From Roseovarius sp. (GTDB taxonomy: Bacteria; Pseudomonadota; Alphaproteobacteria; Rhodobacterales; Rhodobacteraceae): 64,000 bases of DNA. The stretch is taken from positions 62,001 through 126,000 of the forward strand of contig NZ_JALUXE010000008.1 of NCBI RefSeq assembly GCF_027019125.1, read 5' to 3'. Position numbers and translations under genes: made by a program. The notes beneath the pieces were generated by a model that did not search any database, was not told the DNA's origin, and saw only the letters and a list, made by a program, of their open reading frames with translations. Below are positions 49,070 to 57,396 of this stretch, one piece after another; position 1 is the stretch's first letter; each line of letters starts with the position of its first letter.

Positions 49070-49849
49070 ATGACGCGGGCTTTGGTGACGGGTGCCGGCA
49101 AACGGCTGGGCCGGGCTATGGCGCTGGAACTGGCGCGGCAGGGGCAAGACGTGGCCGTGCACTACGCCACCTCGCGCGATGCGGCAGAGGCGGTGGCCGA
49201 TGAAATCCGGGCGATGGGCCGCAATGCCGTGACGCTCGCGGCCGACCTGCTGGACGAGGCGCAGGTGACGCCGCTTGTGGCGCAGGCGGCCGAGGCCTTG
49301 GGCGGGCCAATCACCACCCTCGTCAACAATGCCTCCATCTTCGATTACGACAATCTCCAGACCGCCACGCGCCGCAGCTGGGATCGCCACATGGAAAGCA
49401 ACCTGCGCGCGCCCTTCGTGCTGATCCAGCAGCTTGCCGCCCAGGTGCCCGCCCCCACGCAGGATCAAGCGGGCGAGCCGGTGGCGCAGGGGCTGGTGAT
49501 CAACATGATCGACCAGCGCGTGCACAAGCTGACACCGGAATTCATGACCTACACGATTGCCAAGATGGGCCTCTGGGCGCTGACCCGCACCTCGGCGCAG
49601 GCGCTGGCCCCACGGGTGCGCGTCAATGCCATCGGGCCGGGGCCGACATTGCAGGGTCATCGCCAGAGCGACAGCCATTTCCAGAACCAGCGCCGGGCCA
49701 CCATTCTGCACCGTGGGGCCAACCCGCAGGACATCACGGCGGCACTCGTCTATTTCCTCCATGCGCCCGGTGTCACTGGCCAATTGCTCTGTGTGGACGG
49801 CGGTCAGCACCTCGGTTGGCAGACCCCCGATGTGCTGGGTGTAGAGTAG
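49070..49849 (+). CDS. Pteridine reductase/FolM-like SDR
   Basis: A 259-residue short-chain dehydrogenase. The cofactor motif is TGAGKRLGRAMA, i.e. TGxxxRxG, as in pteridine reductases and FolM, in place of the usual TGxxxGxG. NNAS and the catalytic YTIAK (Tyr-x-x-x-Lys) follow, and the C-terminus GQLLCVDGGQHLGW is usual for that group. It may reduce dihydromonapterin or dihydrofolate for aromatic amino-acid hydroxylase or folate supply. It is 13 bases after the antiporter stop, so it likely shares its message. Confidence 0.88.
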   Translation: MTRALVTGAGKRLGRAMALELARQGQDVAVHYATSRDAAEAVADEIRAMGRNAVTLAADLLDEAQVTPLVAQAAEALGGPITTLVNNASIFDYDNLQTATRRSWDRHMESNLRAPFVLIQQLAAQVPAPTQDQAGEPVAQGLVINMIDQRVHKLTPEFMTYTIAKMGLWALTRTSAQALAPRVRVNAIGPGPTLQGHRQSDSHFQNQRRATILHRGANPQDITAALVYFLHAPGVTGQLLCVDGGQHLGWQTPDVLGVE

Positions 49850-49879
49850 AAACCGCGCCTGCCGACAAAAGTTTTGCAC

Positions 49880-50075
49880 CGGCGCGGTTTTCGTTACGTA
49901 AGCGTTACAAAATCGCTAGTGTTTTCAATATTTTGCCAACCTGTGAATTTTTTAACTATACATATCAGCCGTTTACTAATCTGCCTAAAAATTAGGCAAC
50001 TCAACGAAGCCAGTCAAATCCAAGGAAAATTTCCACTTCACGGAAACCTATCCGCAGACTTATCCACAGAAACCG
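49880..50075. other. AT-rich intergenic region with a perfect DnaA box
   Basis: A gap of nearly 300 bases in otherwise GC-rich DNA has a distinctly AT-rich core (about 49900-50040). It contains TTATCCACA (50060-50068), an exact DnaA box, a weaker CTATCCGCA about 12 bases earlier, the palindrome GGAAAATTTCC, and an inverted repeat TGCCTA / TAGGCA (49982-49998). It could be a DnaA-regulated promoter for uvrC or a replication-related site. Confidence 0.55.
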
Positions 50076-50145
50076 TGGACAGCTTCCCTCTTGCTCTCTG
50101 GCTCGGATCATTGCAGCACTCGGGGGGAATCATATCTGAGGCCCG

Positions 50146-52014
50146 ATGACCGAGACCGAACCCGAATCCCCCCCCAAACCCGGCCATGAGGTGATCCGTG
50201 ACTACCTGCGCACGCTCGATGCGTCGCCGGGGGTCTACCGGATGCTCGATGCGCAGGCGCGGGTGCTCTATGTCGGCAAGGCGCGCAATCTGCGCGCCCG
50301 CGTGTCGAACTATGCGCGCCCCACGGGCCATACCGGGCGCATTGCGCGGATGATCTCGGAAACCGCGTCGATGATGTTTCTCACGACCGCGACCGAGACC
50401 GAGGCGCTGCTTCTCGAACAGAACCTGATCAAGCAGCTCAAGCCGCGCTACAACGTGCTCCTGCGCGACGACAAGAGCTTTCCCAATATCCTCGTGACCG
50501 CGCATGACTTTCCGATGATCAAGAAACATCGCGGCGCCAAGCGGGAAAAGGGCGCCTATTACGGCCCCTTCGCCAGTGCCGGTGCCGTCAACCGCACGCT
50601 GGCGCAGTTGCAGCGCGTCTTTCAACTGCGCAACTGTTCGGATGCCATGTTCGAGAGCCGCACGCGCCCCTGTCTGCAATTCCAGATCAAGCGCTGCACC
50701 GCGCCCTGTGTGGGCAAGATCAGCCGCGCCGACTATGCGACGCAGGTCAGCGATGCCGAGCGCTATCTTTCCGGCCGCTCGACCGAGATTCAGGAAAAGC
50801 TGGCGGCGCAAATGGCCGAGGCCGCCGAAGCGATGGAATACGAACGCGCCGCAGCCTTGCGCGACCGGATCAAGGCGATGACGCAGGTGCAGACCGCCCA
50901 GGGGATCAACCCCCGCACCGTGGACGAGGCCGATGTCATCGCGCTGCATCTCGAACAGGGTCAGGCCTGCGTGCAGGTGTTCTTCATCCGGGGCGGGCAG
51001 AACTGGGGCAATCAGGATTTCTATCCCCGCGTCGGGGCCGATGTCGAAGAGGCCGAGGCGCTCGAGGCCTTCATCGGCCAGTTCTACGACAGCAAGGAAC
51101 CGCCGCGCAGTCTGCTCTTGTCGCATCCGATCGAGAATACCGATCTCATGCAACAGGCGCTCAGCGACAAGCTGGGGCGCAAGGTGACGCTCACCGTGCC
51201 CCTGCGCGGCGAAAAGGCGGAACTGATCGACGCCGCGCTGCGCAATGCCCGCGAAAGCCTTGCGCGCAAGATGGCCGAGACCGCCACCACGGGCAAATTG
51301 CTGCGCGGTCTGGCCGAGGTCTTCGATCTGCCCGGCCCGCCGCAGCGGATCGAGGTCTACGACAACAGCCATATTCAGGGCGCGCACGCCGTGGGCGCGA
51401 TGATCGTCGCCGGCCCCGAAGGCATGATGAAAAACCACTATCGCAAGTTCAACATCCAGGGCGACGACATCACCCCCGGTGACGATTTCGGCATGATGAA
51501 AGAGGTGCTGACCCGCCGTTTCAAACGCCTCTTGAAGGAAGACCCGGATCGCACCCAGGGCCAATGGCCCGATCTGCTGCTGATCGACGGCGGCGCGGGG
51601 CAGGTCAGCGCCGTGGCCAGCATCATGCGCGACATGGGGGTCGAGGATATTCCCATGGTGGGCGTGGCCAAGGGTATCGACCGCGACGCCGGCAAGGAAG
51701 AATTCCATCGGGTCGGCAAACGCCCCATGGCGCTGCGGCACAATGATCCGGTGCTCTATTTCATCCAGCGCCTGCGCGACGAGGCGCACCGTTTCGCCAT
51801 CGGCACGCATCGCGCCAAGCGCGCCAAGGCGGTGGGGGCCACGCCGCTCGACGAGGTGCCGGGCATCGGGGCCGCCCGCAAACGGGCGCTCTTGGCGCAT
51901 TTCGGCAGCGCCAAGGCCGTCAGCCGCGCCAATCTTGCCGACCTGCGCGCCGTCGACGGGGTGTCGGACGCGATGGCGCAGAAACTCTACGATTTCTTCC
52001 ACGACCGCAGTTGA
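50146..52014 (+). CDS. uvrC: Excinuclease ABC subunit UvrC
   Basis: A 622-residue nucleotide-excision-repair endonuclease that makes both incisions. GIY-YIG domain from residue ~24 (GVYRMLDAQARVLYVGKARNL), a zinc/Fe-S-like Cys group (CLQFQIKRCTAPCVG), a UVR motif near residue ~230, the RNase H-like C-nuclease domain (IEVYDNSHIQGAHAVGAMIVA, LLLIDGGAGQ, abbreviated) and a C-terminal double HhH (VPGIGAARKRALLAHFGS). No alphaproteobacterial SOS box (GTTC-N7-GTTC) is visible upstream; a DnaA box is. Confidence 0.96.
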   Translation: MTETEPESPPKPGHEVIRDYLRTLDASPGVYRMLDAQARVLYVGKARNLRARVSNYARPTGHTGRIARMISETASMMFLTTATETEALLLEQNLIKQLKPRYNVLLRDDKSFPNILVTAHDFPMIKKHRGAKREKGAYYGPFASAGAVNRTLAQLQRVFQLRNCSDAMFESRTRPCLQFQIKRCTAPCVGKISRADYATQVSDAERYLSGRSTEIQEKLAAQMAEAAEAMEYERAAALRDRIKAMTQVQTAQGINPRTVDEADVIALHLEQGQACVQVFFIRGGQNWGNQDFYPRVGADVEEAEALEAFIGQFYDSKEPPRSLLLSHPIENTDLMQQALSDKLGRKVTLTVPLRGEKAELIDAALRNARESLARKMAETATTGKLLRGLAEVFDLPGPPQRIEVYDNSHIQGAHAVGAMIVAGPEGMMKNHYRKFNIQGDDITPGDDFGMMKEVLTRRFKRLLKEDPDRTQGQWPDLLLIDGGAGQVSAVASIMRDMGVEDIPMVGVAKGIDRDAGKEEFHRVGKRPMALRHNDPVLYFIQRLRDEAHRFAIGTHRAKRAKAVGATPLDEVPGIGAARKRALLAHFGSAKAVSRANLADLRAVDGVSDAMAQKLYDFFHDRS

Positions 52015-52033
52015 ACGCTGCGCATCAATCAGC

Positions 52034-52073
52034 TTGACAATGCACGCTCAAAAACTGAACATGAATTCAGTTT
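52034..52073 (+). promoter_or_regulatory. Promoter and operator of the TetR regulator gene
   Basis: TTGACA at 52034-52039 is a perfect -35. The inverted repeat AAACTGAA (52052-52059) / TTCAGTTT (52066-52073), with a CATGAA spacer, covers the expected -10 position. A perfect 8-bp palindrome over the promoter of a TetR gene suggests autoregulation. Confidence 0.7.
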
Positions 52074-52087
52074 CATTTTGAGTCGCC

Positions 52088-52744
52088 ATGCCCGATCCCA
52101 CCGATCACACCAGCTATCCGGTCTTCCTTGCCGCGCAGGTCGAGGGCGAGGCCAAGGGCATCCGCACCGCACAGGCCCTGCGCATCGCCGCCTGTGCCCT
52201 GCTCGAACGCGCCGCCCTATCGGATCTGACCATCTCCGCGATCTGCAGGGAGGCGGGCGTCGCCAATGGCACCTTCTACCTCTACTTCCCCGATCAGGCC
52301 CAATTGCTCGACGATCTCTTGCAGGGCTTCGCCGCCTTTCTCCAGGCGGGGATGATCCGCGCCAGCCAGACCAGCCCCGAGCGCGGCATGCGCCCCGCAA
52401 CCGAGGCATACGCCCGCCTGTTCGAGGCCAATCGCGGGCTGATGAAGTGCCTTATCCACCATCTCGATGCCTTTCCCGCGGCGCGCGCGGCCTTTCACCG
52501 GCTCAATCGCGAATGGATCGACACCGTCGTTGCCGCCACCCGCCGCAGGCTGGCGCGCGCGGGGCGCGATACCCTCAGCGATGCCGAACTCACCCGCCGC
52601 GCCTATGCCCTGGGCGGCATGACGGATCAGTATTTCTCCAGCCTCTATCTCTCGAACGAGCCGGGGCTGGTCGATGTGTCCACCGATCGCGCGGCGGTGA
52701 TTGCCACGCTCACAACCATCTGGGAACGAGGATTGCAGCCATGA
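52088..52744 (+). CDS. TetR/AcrR family transcriptional regulator
   Basis: A 218-residue repressor. The helix-turn-helix is near residues 33-68 (LTISAICREAGVANGTFYLYF). The C-terminal ligand domain is unassigned. It is the first gene of an overlapping three-gene unit with an acyl-CoA ligase-like gene and an enoyl-CoA hydratase, and a clean palindrome covers its promoter. An acyl-CoA or aromatic acid made by the operon is the likely inducer (inference). Confidence 0.92.
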   Translation: MPDPTDHTSYPVFLAAQVEGEAKGIRTAQALRIAACALLERAALSDLTISAICREAGVANGTFYLYFPDQAQLLDDLLQGFAAFLQAGMIRASQTSPERGMRPATEAYARLFEANRGLMKCLIHHLDAFPAARAAFHRLNREWIDTVVAATRRRLARAGRDTLSDAELTRRAYALGGMTDQYFSSLYLSNEPGLVDVSTDRAAVIATLTTIWERGLQP

Positions 52745-54045
52745 GCCTGCTCGACCAAGCCGAATTTGCCAGCCCTGAACGCCTGCGCGCCCATCAAGCG
52801 GCGGCCTGGGCGGTGCAGAGCGCCTATGTCGCGGCACAGTCAGAGTTTTACCGCGATCTCTGGCAGGGGCGCACACCTCCCGCCGATCTGCGCGATCTGG
52901 CGGAACTGCCCTTGTCGGACAAGGCGCAGCTGCGCCTCGCGCAGGCCGCACATCCCCCCTTCGGCAATTACATGGCCGCAGAGCGCCGCGCCGCCGTGCG
53001 CCTGCACCGCACCTCCGGCACCACAGGGCAGGCGATGAACCTCGCGCTCTCGGCCCGCGACTGCGCGGTGACAGAGGCCGTGGGCGGGCGCTGTCAATCC
53101 GCCTCCGGCCTCACCCCCGAGGATACCGTGGTGCATTGCCTGAACTATCAGATGTGGATGGGCGGCTTGACCGACCACATGACCTTGCAGGCCACCGGCG
53201 CGATGGTGGTGCCCTTCGGCGTTGGCTCGACCGAGCTTTTGGTGCGCACCATTCAAGAGGTGGGGATCACCGCCATTTCCTGCACCCCCTCATATCCGGC
53301 GGTTCTGGAGCGGGTGATCGCCGAGAAATTCCCGGGGCTGACCCCGCGCGATCTTGGCCTGCGCCTCGGGCTCTTTGGCGGCGAGGCGGGGCTCGATGAT
53401 CCCGCCTATCGCGCGCGCCTGCGCGAGGTCTGGGGAATGGAGCCGCGCAATGCCAATTACGGCGTGTCCGACGTGTTCTGCAACTTCGCGGCGCAATGCG
53501 AGCACGACACGCGCCTGCATTACATGGCCGCCGATGTGCTCTGGCCCGAACTCATCGACCCCGACACCGGCGCGCCCCTGCCGCTTGTTGCGGGGCAGAC
53601 GGGCGAGCTGGTCCTGACCCATCTGGCGCGCGACTGCCAGCCGCTCGTGCGCTTTCGCAGCGGCGACATCATCACCGTGGATGAAACCGCCCCCTGCACC
53701 TGCGGGCGCAGCGGCTTTCGCTTTCGCGTGGTGGGGCGTTCGGATGACATGGTTGTCGTGCGCGGCCTCAATCTCTTTCCAACGATGGTTGCGGCGGTGA
53801 TCAACGAATTCGCAGCCCTCTCCGGCGATTACCGGATCACCCTCGACAGCCCGCCGCCCTATGATGTGCTGCCGGTCTCGGTGGAGCTGGCCAAGGGGCG
53901 GCCCGCCCCCGACGGCCTGGCCCAAGAGGTCGCCACCGCGATCAAGACCAAGCTGGGGGCCACCGCACGGGTGACTTTGGTGCCGCACGGCACCTTCCCG
54001 CTGACCGAGGGCAAGACGAAACGCGTGCTGAGGACCTATCCATGA
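52741..54045 (+). CDS. Phenylacetate-CoA ligase-like AMP-forming enzyme
   Basis: A 434-residue adenylate-forming ligase of PaaK size and layout. The P-loop is RTSGTTGQAMN (residues ~88-98), the central motif is NANYGVSDVF, and LVRFRSGDIITVDE followed by RVVGRSDDMVVVRGLNLFP marks the hinge and C-terminal domain. It activates an aromatic or other carboxylic acid to its CoA thioester. ATG 52741 overlaps the TetR stop by four bases. No other paa genes are adjacent. Confidence 0.9.
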   Translation: MSLLDQAEFASPERLRAHQAAAWAVQSAYVAAQSEFYRDLWQGRTPPADLRDLAELPLSDKAQLRLAQAAHPPFGNYMAAERRAAVRLHRTSGTTGQAMNLALSARDCAVTEAVGGRCQSASGLTPEDTVVHCLNYQMWMGGLTDHMTLQATGAMVVPFGVGSTELLVRTIQEVGITAISCTPSYPAVLERVIAEKFPGLTPRDLGLRLGLFGGEAGLDDPAYRARLREVWGMEPRNANYGVSDVFCNFAAQCEHDTRLHYMAADVLWPELIDPDTGAPLPLVAGQTGELVLTHLARDCQPLVRFRSGDIITVDETAPCTCGRSGFRFRVVGRSDDMVVVRGLNLFPTMVAAVINEFAALSGDYRITLDSPPPYDVLPVSVELAKGRPAPDGLAQEVATAIKTKLGATARVTLVPHGTFPLTEGKTKRVLRTYP

Positions 54046-54803
54046 CCGATTTCACCTATGACACCGTCCTGAGCGCCATGATGGCCGAGGGCGTGCGCTG
54101 CATCACCCTCAACCGCCCCCATAGCCTCAACGCCATGAACCGCGCCCTGATCGACGATGTGGCGCGCGCCTTCGAGGATGCCAATGCCGATCCGGCAACC
54201 CGGGCGATCATCTTCACCGGCGCGGGCAAGGCATTTTGCGCGGGCGACGACCGGCGCGAACACGTCCACCCCACCTGCGAAGAAGAGGCGCGCGATCTGG
54301 TGCGCGCGATCCAGCGCGCGACCGATGCCATTGTCCTGAACCACAAGCCCGTGGTGGGCGCGATCAACGGCTGGGCGGTGGGCGGCGGCTTTGAATGGGC
54401 GATCAACTGCGATTTCCCGATCTGGGCCGCCTCTGCGCGCGGCTTCTTCCCCGAGGTCTCGCTCAACCTTTTCGTCACCGGCGGCGTGAGCAGCCTGCTG
54501 CCCGCCCTCGTCGGCCTCAACAAGGCCCGCGAAATGCTCTTTTTCGGCGACCGCTACGCCGCGCCCGATCTGCTGGCGATGGGGCTGGCGTGGAAATGCG
54601 TGCCCGACGCCGATCTGATGCCCGAGGCCCTCTCGACCGCCCGCCGTCTGGCCGATCTGCCCCCCTTGGCGGTGCGCGCGATGAAGCGGGTGCTGAACGC
54701 CACCGCCATGACCGACCCGCGCCGCGCCATGGATCTCGAGACCGAGGCGACGATTGCCGGCTTCATGGACCCGGAAACCACGCGACGCCTGCGGGATTTC
54801 TAG
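54042..54803 (+). CDS. Enoyl-CoA hydratase/isomerase family protein
   Basis: A 253-residue crotonase-fold enzyme. ITLNRPHSLNAMN (start of the fold), FCAGDDRREH (oxyanion loop), and NGWAVGGGFEWAINCDFPI then FPEVSLNLFVTGG (second catalytic region). ATG overlaps the ligase stop by four bases. With the ligase it forms a short degradative module: activation of an acid followed by hydration or ring chemistry of the CoA ester. The exact substrate is not visible. Confidence 0.92.
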   Translation: MTDFTYDTVLSAMMAEGVRCITLNRPHSLNAMNRALIDDVARAFEDANADPATRAIIFTGAGKAFCAGDDRREHVHPTCEEEARDLVRAIQRATDAIVLNHKPVVGAINGWAVGGGFEWAINCDFPIWAASARGFFPEVSLNLFVTGGVSSLLPALVGLNKAREMLFFGDRYAAPDLLAMGLAWKCVPDADLMPEALSTARRLADLPPLAVRAMKRVLNATAMTDPRRAMDLETEATIAGFMDPETTRRLRDF

Positions 54804-54851
54804 CGTTCAAGGGCGCTTTCCCTCTGCTCTGCGACAGGATAGAACAGGGCC

Positions 54852-55517
54852 ATGACGTGGACCTTGCCCAATATCCTGACCACGCTCCGCCTGCTCGCCG
54901 CCCCGGCAGTTGCGGTCATGTTCCTCTATTTCACAAGACCTTACGCAGACTGGTTCGCTCTTCTGCTCTTCATCTGCGCGGCGATCACCGATTGGTTCGA
55001 CGGCTACCTCGCGCGCAGCTGGAAGCAAGTGACCAAGCTTGGCACCATGCTCGACCCGATCGCCGACAAGGCGATGGTGGTCATCGCCCTGATGGTGATC
55101 GTCGGATATTCCAGCATGTCGCCCTGGCTGGTGCTGCCCGCCACGGTCATTCTCTTCCGCGAAGTCTTTGTCTCGGGCCTGCGCGAATTTCTCGGTGACA
55201 CCGCTGGCACGCTCAAGGTCACGCAACTGGCCAAGTGGAAAACCACCGCGCAGATGATCGCGATTGCCGTGCTCTTTGCCCAGGGCGTGTTCGAGCACTA
55301 TTTCGGTATGTCGGTGTTCGGAATGGATGATCATCTGGTATTGTCCATCCTTGAGGGACGAGAGGATGATGTGCACGGGTTGACGTGGAAATATGCCGGC
55401 ATGATCTGGGCCGGGCATGTGGGGATCTGGCTCTTGTGGTTGGCGGCGGCCCTGACCCTGCTGACCGGGTTCGACTATCTCGCCAAGTCGATCCCCTATC
55501 TGAAGGATGAGAGATGA
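54852..55517 (+). CDS. pgsA: CDP-diacylglycerol-glycerol-3-phosphate 3-phosphatidyltransferase
   Basis: A 221-residue inner-membrane enzyme with four to six spans. The CDP-alcohol phosphotransferase motif DWFDGYLAR ... GTMLDPIADK (D-x2-DG-x2-AR-...-D-x3-D) is intact. It makes phosphatidylglycerophosphate in phospholipid synthesis. Start ATG 54852. The stop overlaps moaD by four bases, coupling lipid synthesis and molybdopterin genes in a message that is usual in Rhodobacterales. Confidence 0.95.
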   Translation: MTWTLPNILTTLRLLAAPAVAVMFLYFTRPYADWFALLLFICAAITDWFDGYLARSWKQVTKLGTMLDPIADKAMVVIALMVIVGYSSMSPWLVLPATVILFREVFVSGLREFLGDTAGTLKVTQLAKWKTTAQMIAIAVLFAQGVFEHYFGMSVFGMDDHLVLSILEGREDDVHGLTWKYAGMIWAGHVGIWLLWLAAALTLLTGFDYLAKSIPYLKDER

Positions 55518-55762
55518 TGGATGTGCTCTATTTTGCATGGGTGCGGGAACGGATCGGCGTTCCCAAGGAACGGATCGAAACCGCGCCCGCCACGGTCATG
55601 GACCTCGTGAACACCCTGCGCGCGCGGGAAGACCGCTATGAAGCGGCCTTTTCCGATCTGAGCGCCCTGCGCGTGGCCGTGGATCAGGAGCTGAGCGATT
55701 TTGACGCCTCTCTCACGGGCGCGCGCGAGGTGGCCTTCTTTCCGCCGATGACCGGGGGTTGA
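55514..55762 (+). CDS. moaD: Molybdopterin synthase small subunit MoaD
   Basis: An 82-residue ubiquitin-fold protein ending in the required Gly-Gly (PPMTGG), which becomes the thiocarboxylate sulfur donor. It begins MDVLYFAWVRERIGV. The first of two successive ATGs (55514, 55517) overlaps the pgsA stop. It pairs with MoaE immediately downstream. Confidence 0.95.
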   Translation: MMDVLYFAWVRERIGVPKERIETAPATVMDLVNTLRAREDRYEAAFSDLSALRVAVDQELSDFDASLTGAREVAFFPPMTGG

Positions 55763-55765
55763 GCC

Positions 55766-56209
55766 ATGGACATCCGCGTGCAAGAGGCCGCCTTCGACCT
55801 TGGCACCGAGGCCAATGGCTTTGTCGCACGACAATCCCGCATGGGCGCGGTCGTCACCTTCACCGGCATCGTGCGCGATCTCGACGACACGAAACTGCGC
55901 GCCATGCAGATCGAGCATTATCCCGGCATGACGCAAAAGGCGCTGGAAAAGATTGCGCAAGAGGCACGGGACCGCTGGAACCTTGGCGATGTGCTCATCA
56001 TCCACCGCTACGGAAAACTCACGCCCGACGAGGTGATCATGATGGTGGCCACCGCCGCCCGCCACCGCGCCGATGCCTTCCAGGCTGCGGAATTCCTGAT
56101 GGATTTCCTGAAATCGCGCGCGCCCTTCTGGAAAAAGGAAGTGACCGAGGCGGGCGCGGATTGGGTTGCCGCCCGCGATGCGGATGAGGATGCGCTGACC
56201 CGCTGGTAG
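55766..56209 (+). CDS. moaE: Molybdopterin synthase catalytic subunit MoaE
   Basis: A 147-residue subunit. AVVTFTGIVRD, MQIEHYPGMTQKAL, HRYGKL and the catalytic lysine segment PFWKKE are the MoaE family marks. With MoaD it converts cyclic pyranopterin monophosphate to molybdopterin. It starts three bases after the moaD stop. Confidence 0.95.
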   Translation: MDIRVQEAAFDLGTEANGFVARQSRMGAVVTFTGIVRDLDDTKLRAMQIEHYPGMTQKALEKIAQEARDRWNLGDVLIIHRYGKLTPDEVIMMVATAARHRADAFQAAEFLMDFLKSRAPFWKKEVTEAGADWVAARDADEDALTRW

Positions 56210-56305
56210 GCGATATGACGCGCGGTCCCGCTTGCGCCCGAACGGGTTTCAGAGTGATCTGAGCCGAAACCGAATTCCGCCCCTGATTTCTGACAGAGAC
56301 CTCCC

Positions 56306-56602
56306 ATGAGCGCCATCATCGACGACTATATCACCATGCTCTCCCCCCGCGCCAAGGGCCGGATCAGGGGTCTTGCCAAGCTCGTGATCGCGGGCCACGG
56401 CAGCGTCATGCTCAGCGAGGACGGGGCCAGCGCCGGGGATGAGTCGGCGGATGTCGTGCTCAGCGCCAGCGACGAGGTGTTTCGCAACATCCTGTCTGGC
56501 GCGCAAAACCCGGTGATGGCCTATATGTCGGGCAAGCTCAAGGTCGAGGGCAACGTGCAACGCGCGCTCAAGGTCAGTGCGATCATGACGGGCGAGGGTT
56601 AA
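56306..56602 (+). CDS. SCP2 sterol-binding domain protein
   Basis: A 98-residue single-domain lipid-binding protein. DVVLSASDEVFRNILSGAQNPVMAYMSGKLKVEGN (region ~50-84) is the SCP2 core with its YMSGKLKVEG motif. It probably carries acyl-CoA or other lipids in the cytosol. It stands alone with a 96-base gap after moaE and is convergent with the IalB gene across a shared hairpin. Confidence 0.9.
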   Translation: MSAIIDDYITMLSPRAKGRIRGLAKLVIAGHGSVMLSEDGASAGDESADVVLSASDEVFRNILSGAQNPVMAYMSGKLKVEGNVQRALKVSAIMTGEG

Positions 56603-56618
56603 CGCGCCCACGCTCAAG

Positions 56619-56649
56619 GAAAAGCGGCGGTGCCATCGGGACCGCCGCT
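56619..56649 (-). terminator. Terminator between the SCP2 and IalB genes
   Basis: A perfect 9-bp stem AGCGGCGGT / ACCGCCGCT (arms 56623-56631 and 56641-56649), followed on the minus strand by TTTT. In the plus direction the stem has no T-run. Confidence 0.8.
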
Positions 56650-56678
56650 CTGATCTGTATTCTGAATTCCCGGATCGC

Positions 56679-57206
56679 TTACTTGCAGCGTTTTTCGGCC
56701 TCTTCCACCGCAGCCGTATACCCCAGAAGCGAGAACGTATCCTTGGTCACGGTGCCCCGTGCCGAGCGCGCGGTCAGCACGGCATCCGCGCCACGCTTCA
56801 TCGCCGCAAGAACCTGCGCGTCATCGGCGGCGCTTGCGGGCCAGGCCCACTCGCCCTCGGTGAAGAGTTCGAATTGCGTGCCGCCGATATTGAGATTCAC
56901 GGTGGAACCCCCGGCAAACGGATAACCGCCGGTAAATGTGATCTGCCCCTGCACCCCGGCACCGGGGCGAAAGAACGTCATCAGCAGAATATCACCGCGC
57001 CGCACCGCAACCACGCGTCCATCCTTGGTGTTGACCGTTTCGGTCGGGGCCGACACCGCCCAGCATTCCCGGGGATCGCTATCCTCGAATACGCTCCATG
57101 CGGTGCTTGTTGCGACCTGATTGGTGCTCGTGCTTTGCGCCTGCGCGGCGGGCGTGGTCAGCAACGCCATCGCAATGGCCATGCCGCCTGCAAATCGTGA
57201 TATCAT
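56679..57206 (-). CDS. Invasion-associated locus B (IalB) family protein
   Basis: A 175-residue precursor. Signal peptide MISRFAGGMAIAMALLTTPAAQAQ. The mature part has STAWSVFEDSDPRECWAVS and a C-terminal YTAAVEEAEKRCK, so the two cysteines may pair. ATG 57206 has GGAGG upstream, better than ATG 57221. IalB proteins in Bartonella are linked to erythrocyte invasion, but free-living Rhodobacteraceae have many copies with unknown periplasmic roles. Confidence 0.88.
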   Translation of the reverse strand: MISRFAGGMAIAMALLTTPAAQAQSTSTNQVATSTAWSVFEDSDPRECWAVSAPTETVNTKDGRVVAVRRGDILLMTFFRPGAGVQGQITFTGGYPFAGGSTVNLNIGGTQFELFTEGEWAWPASAADDAQVLAAMKRGADAVLTARSARGTVTKDTFSLLGYTAAVEEAEKRCK

Positions 57207-57396
57207 GTGTCCAGCCTCCAAGCTGTCCTGAGCCTCAAATCCATCGGTCGCCTGTCACCCTTTACGGGAATATTTTTATATGCGACCAGTTCCGTCTCGA
57301 CATTGCAATATTAGCCTGAAACACGCGAGAAGTGAAAGACGCAATTGGCGGATTTCCGCATATCCCGCCTGTTCCCCGATCTGCCGGAGCATACCG

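Noticed and set aside
49982..49998. TGCCTA-AAAAT-TAGGCA hairpin after the SDR gene
   Set aside because: Six pairs without a following T-run and over 130 bases from the stop codon; kept only as part of the AT-rich region description.
49850..50145. SOS (LexA) box expected before uvrC
   Set aside because: I looked for GTTC-N7-GTTC and its complement and found none in this gap.
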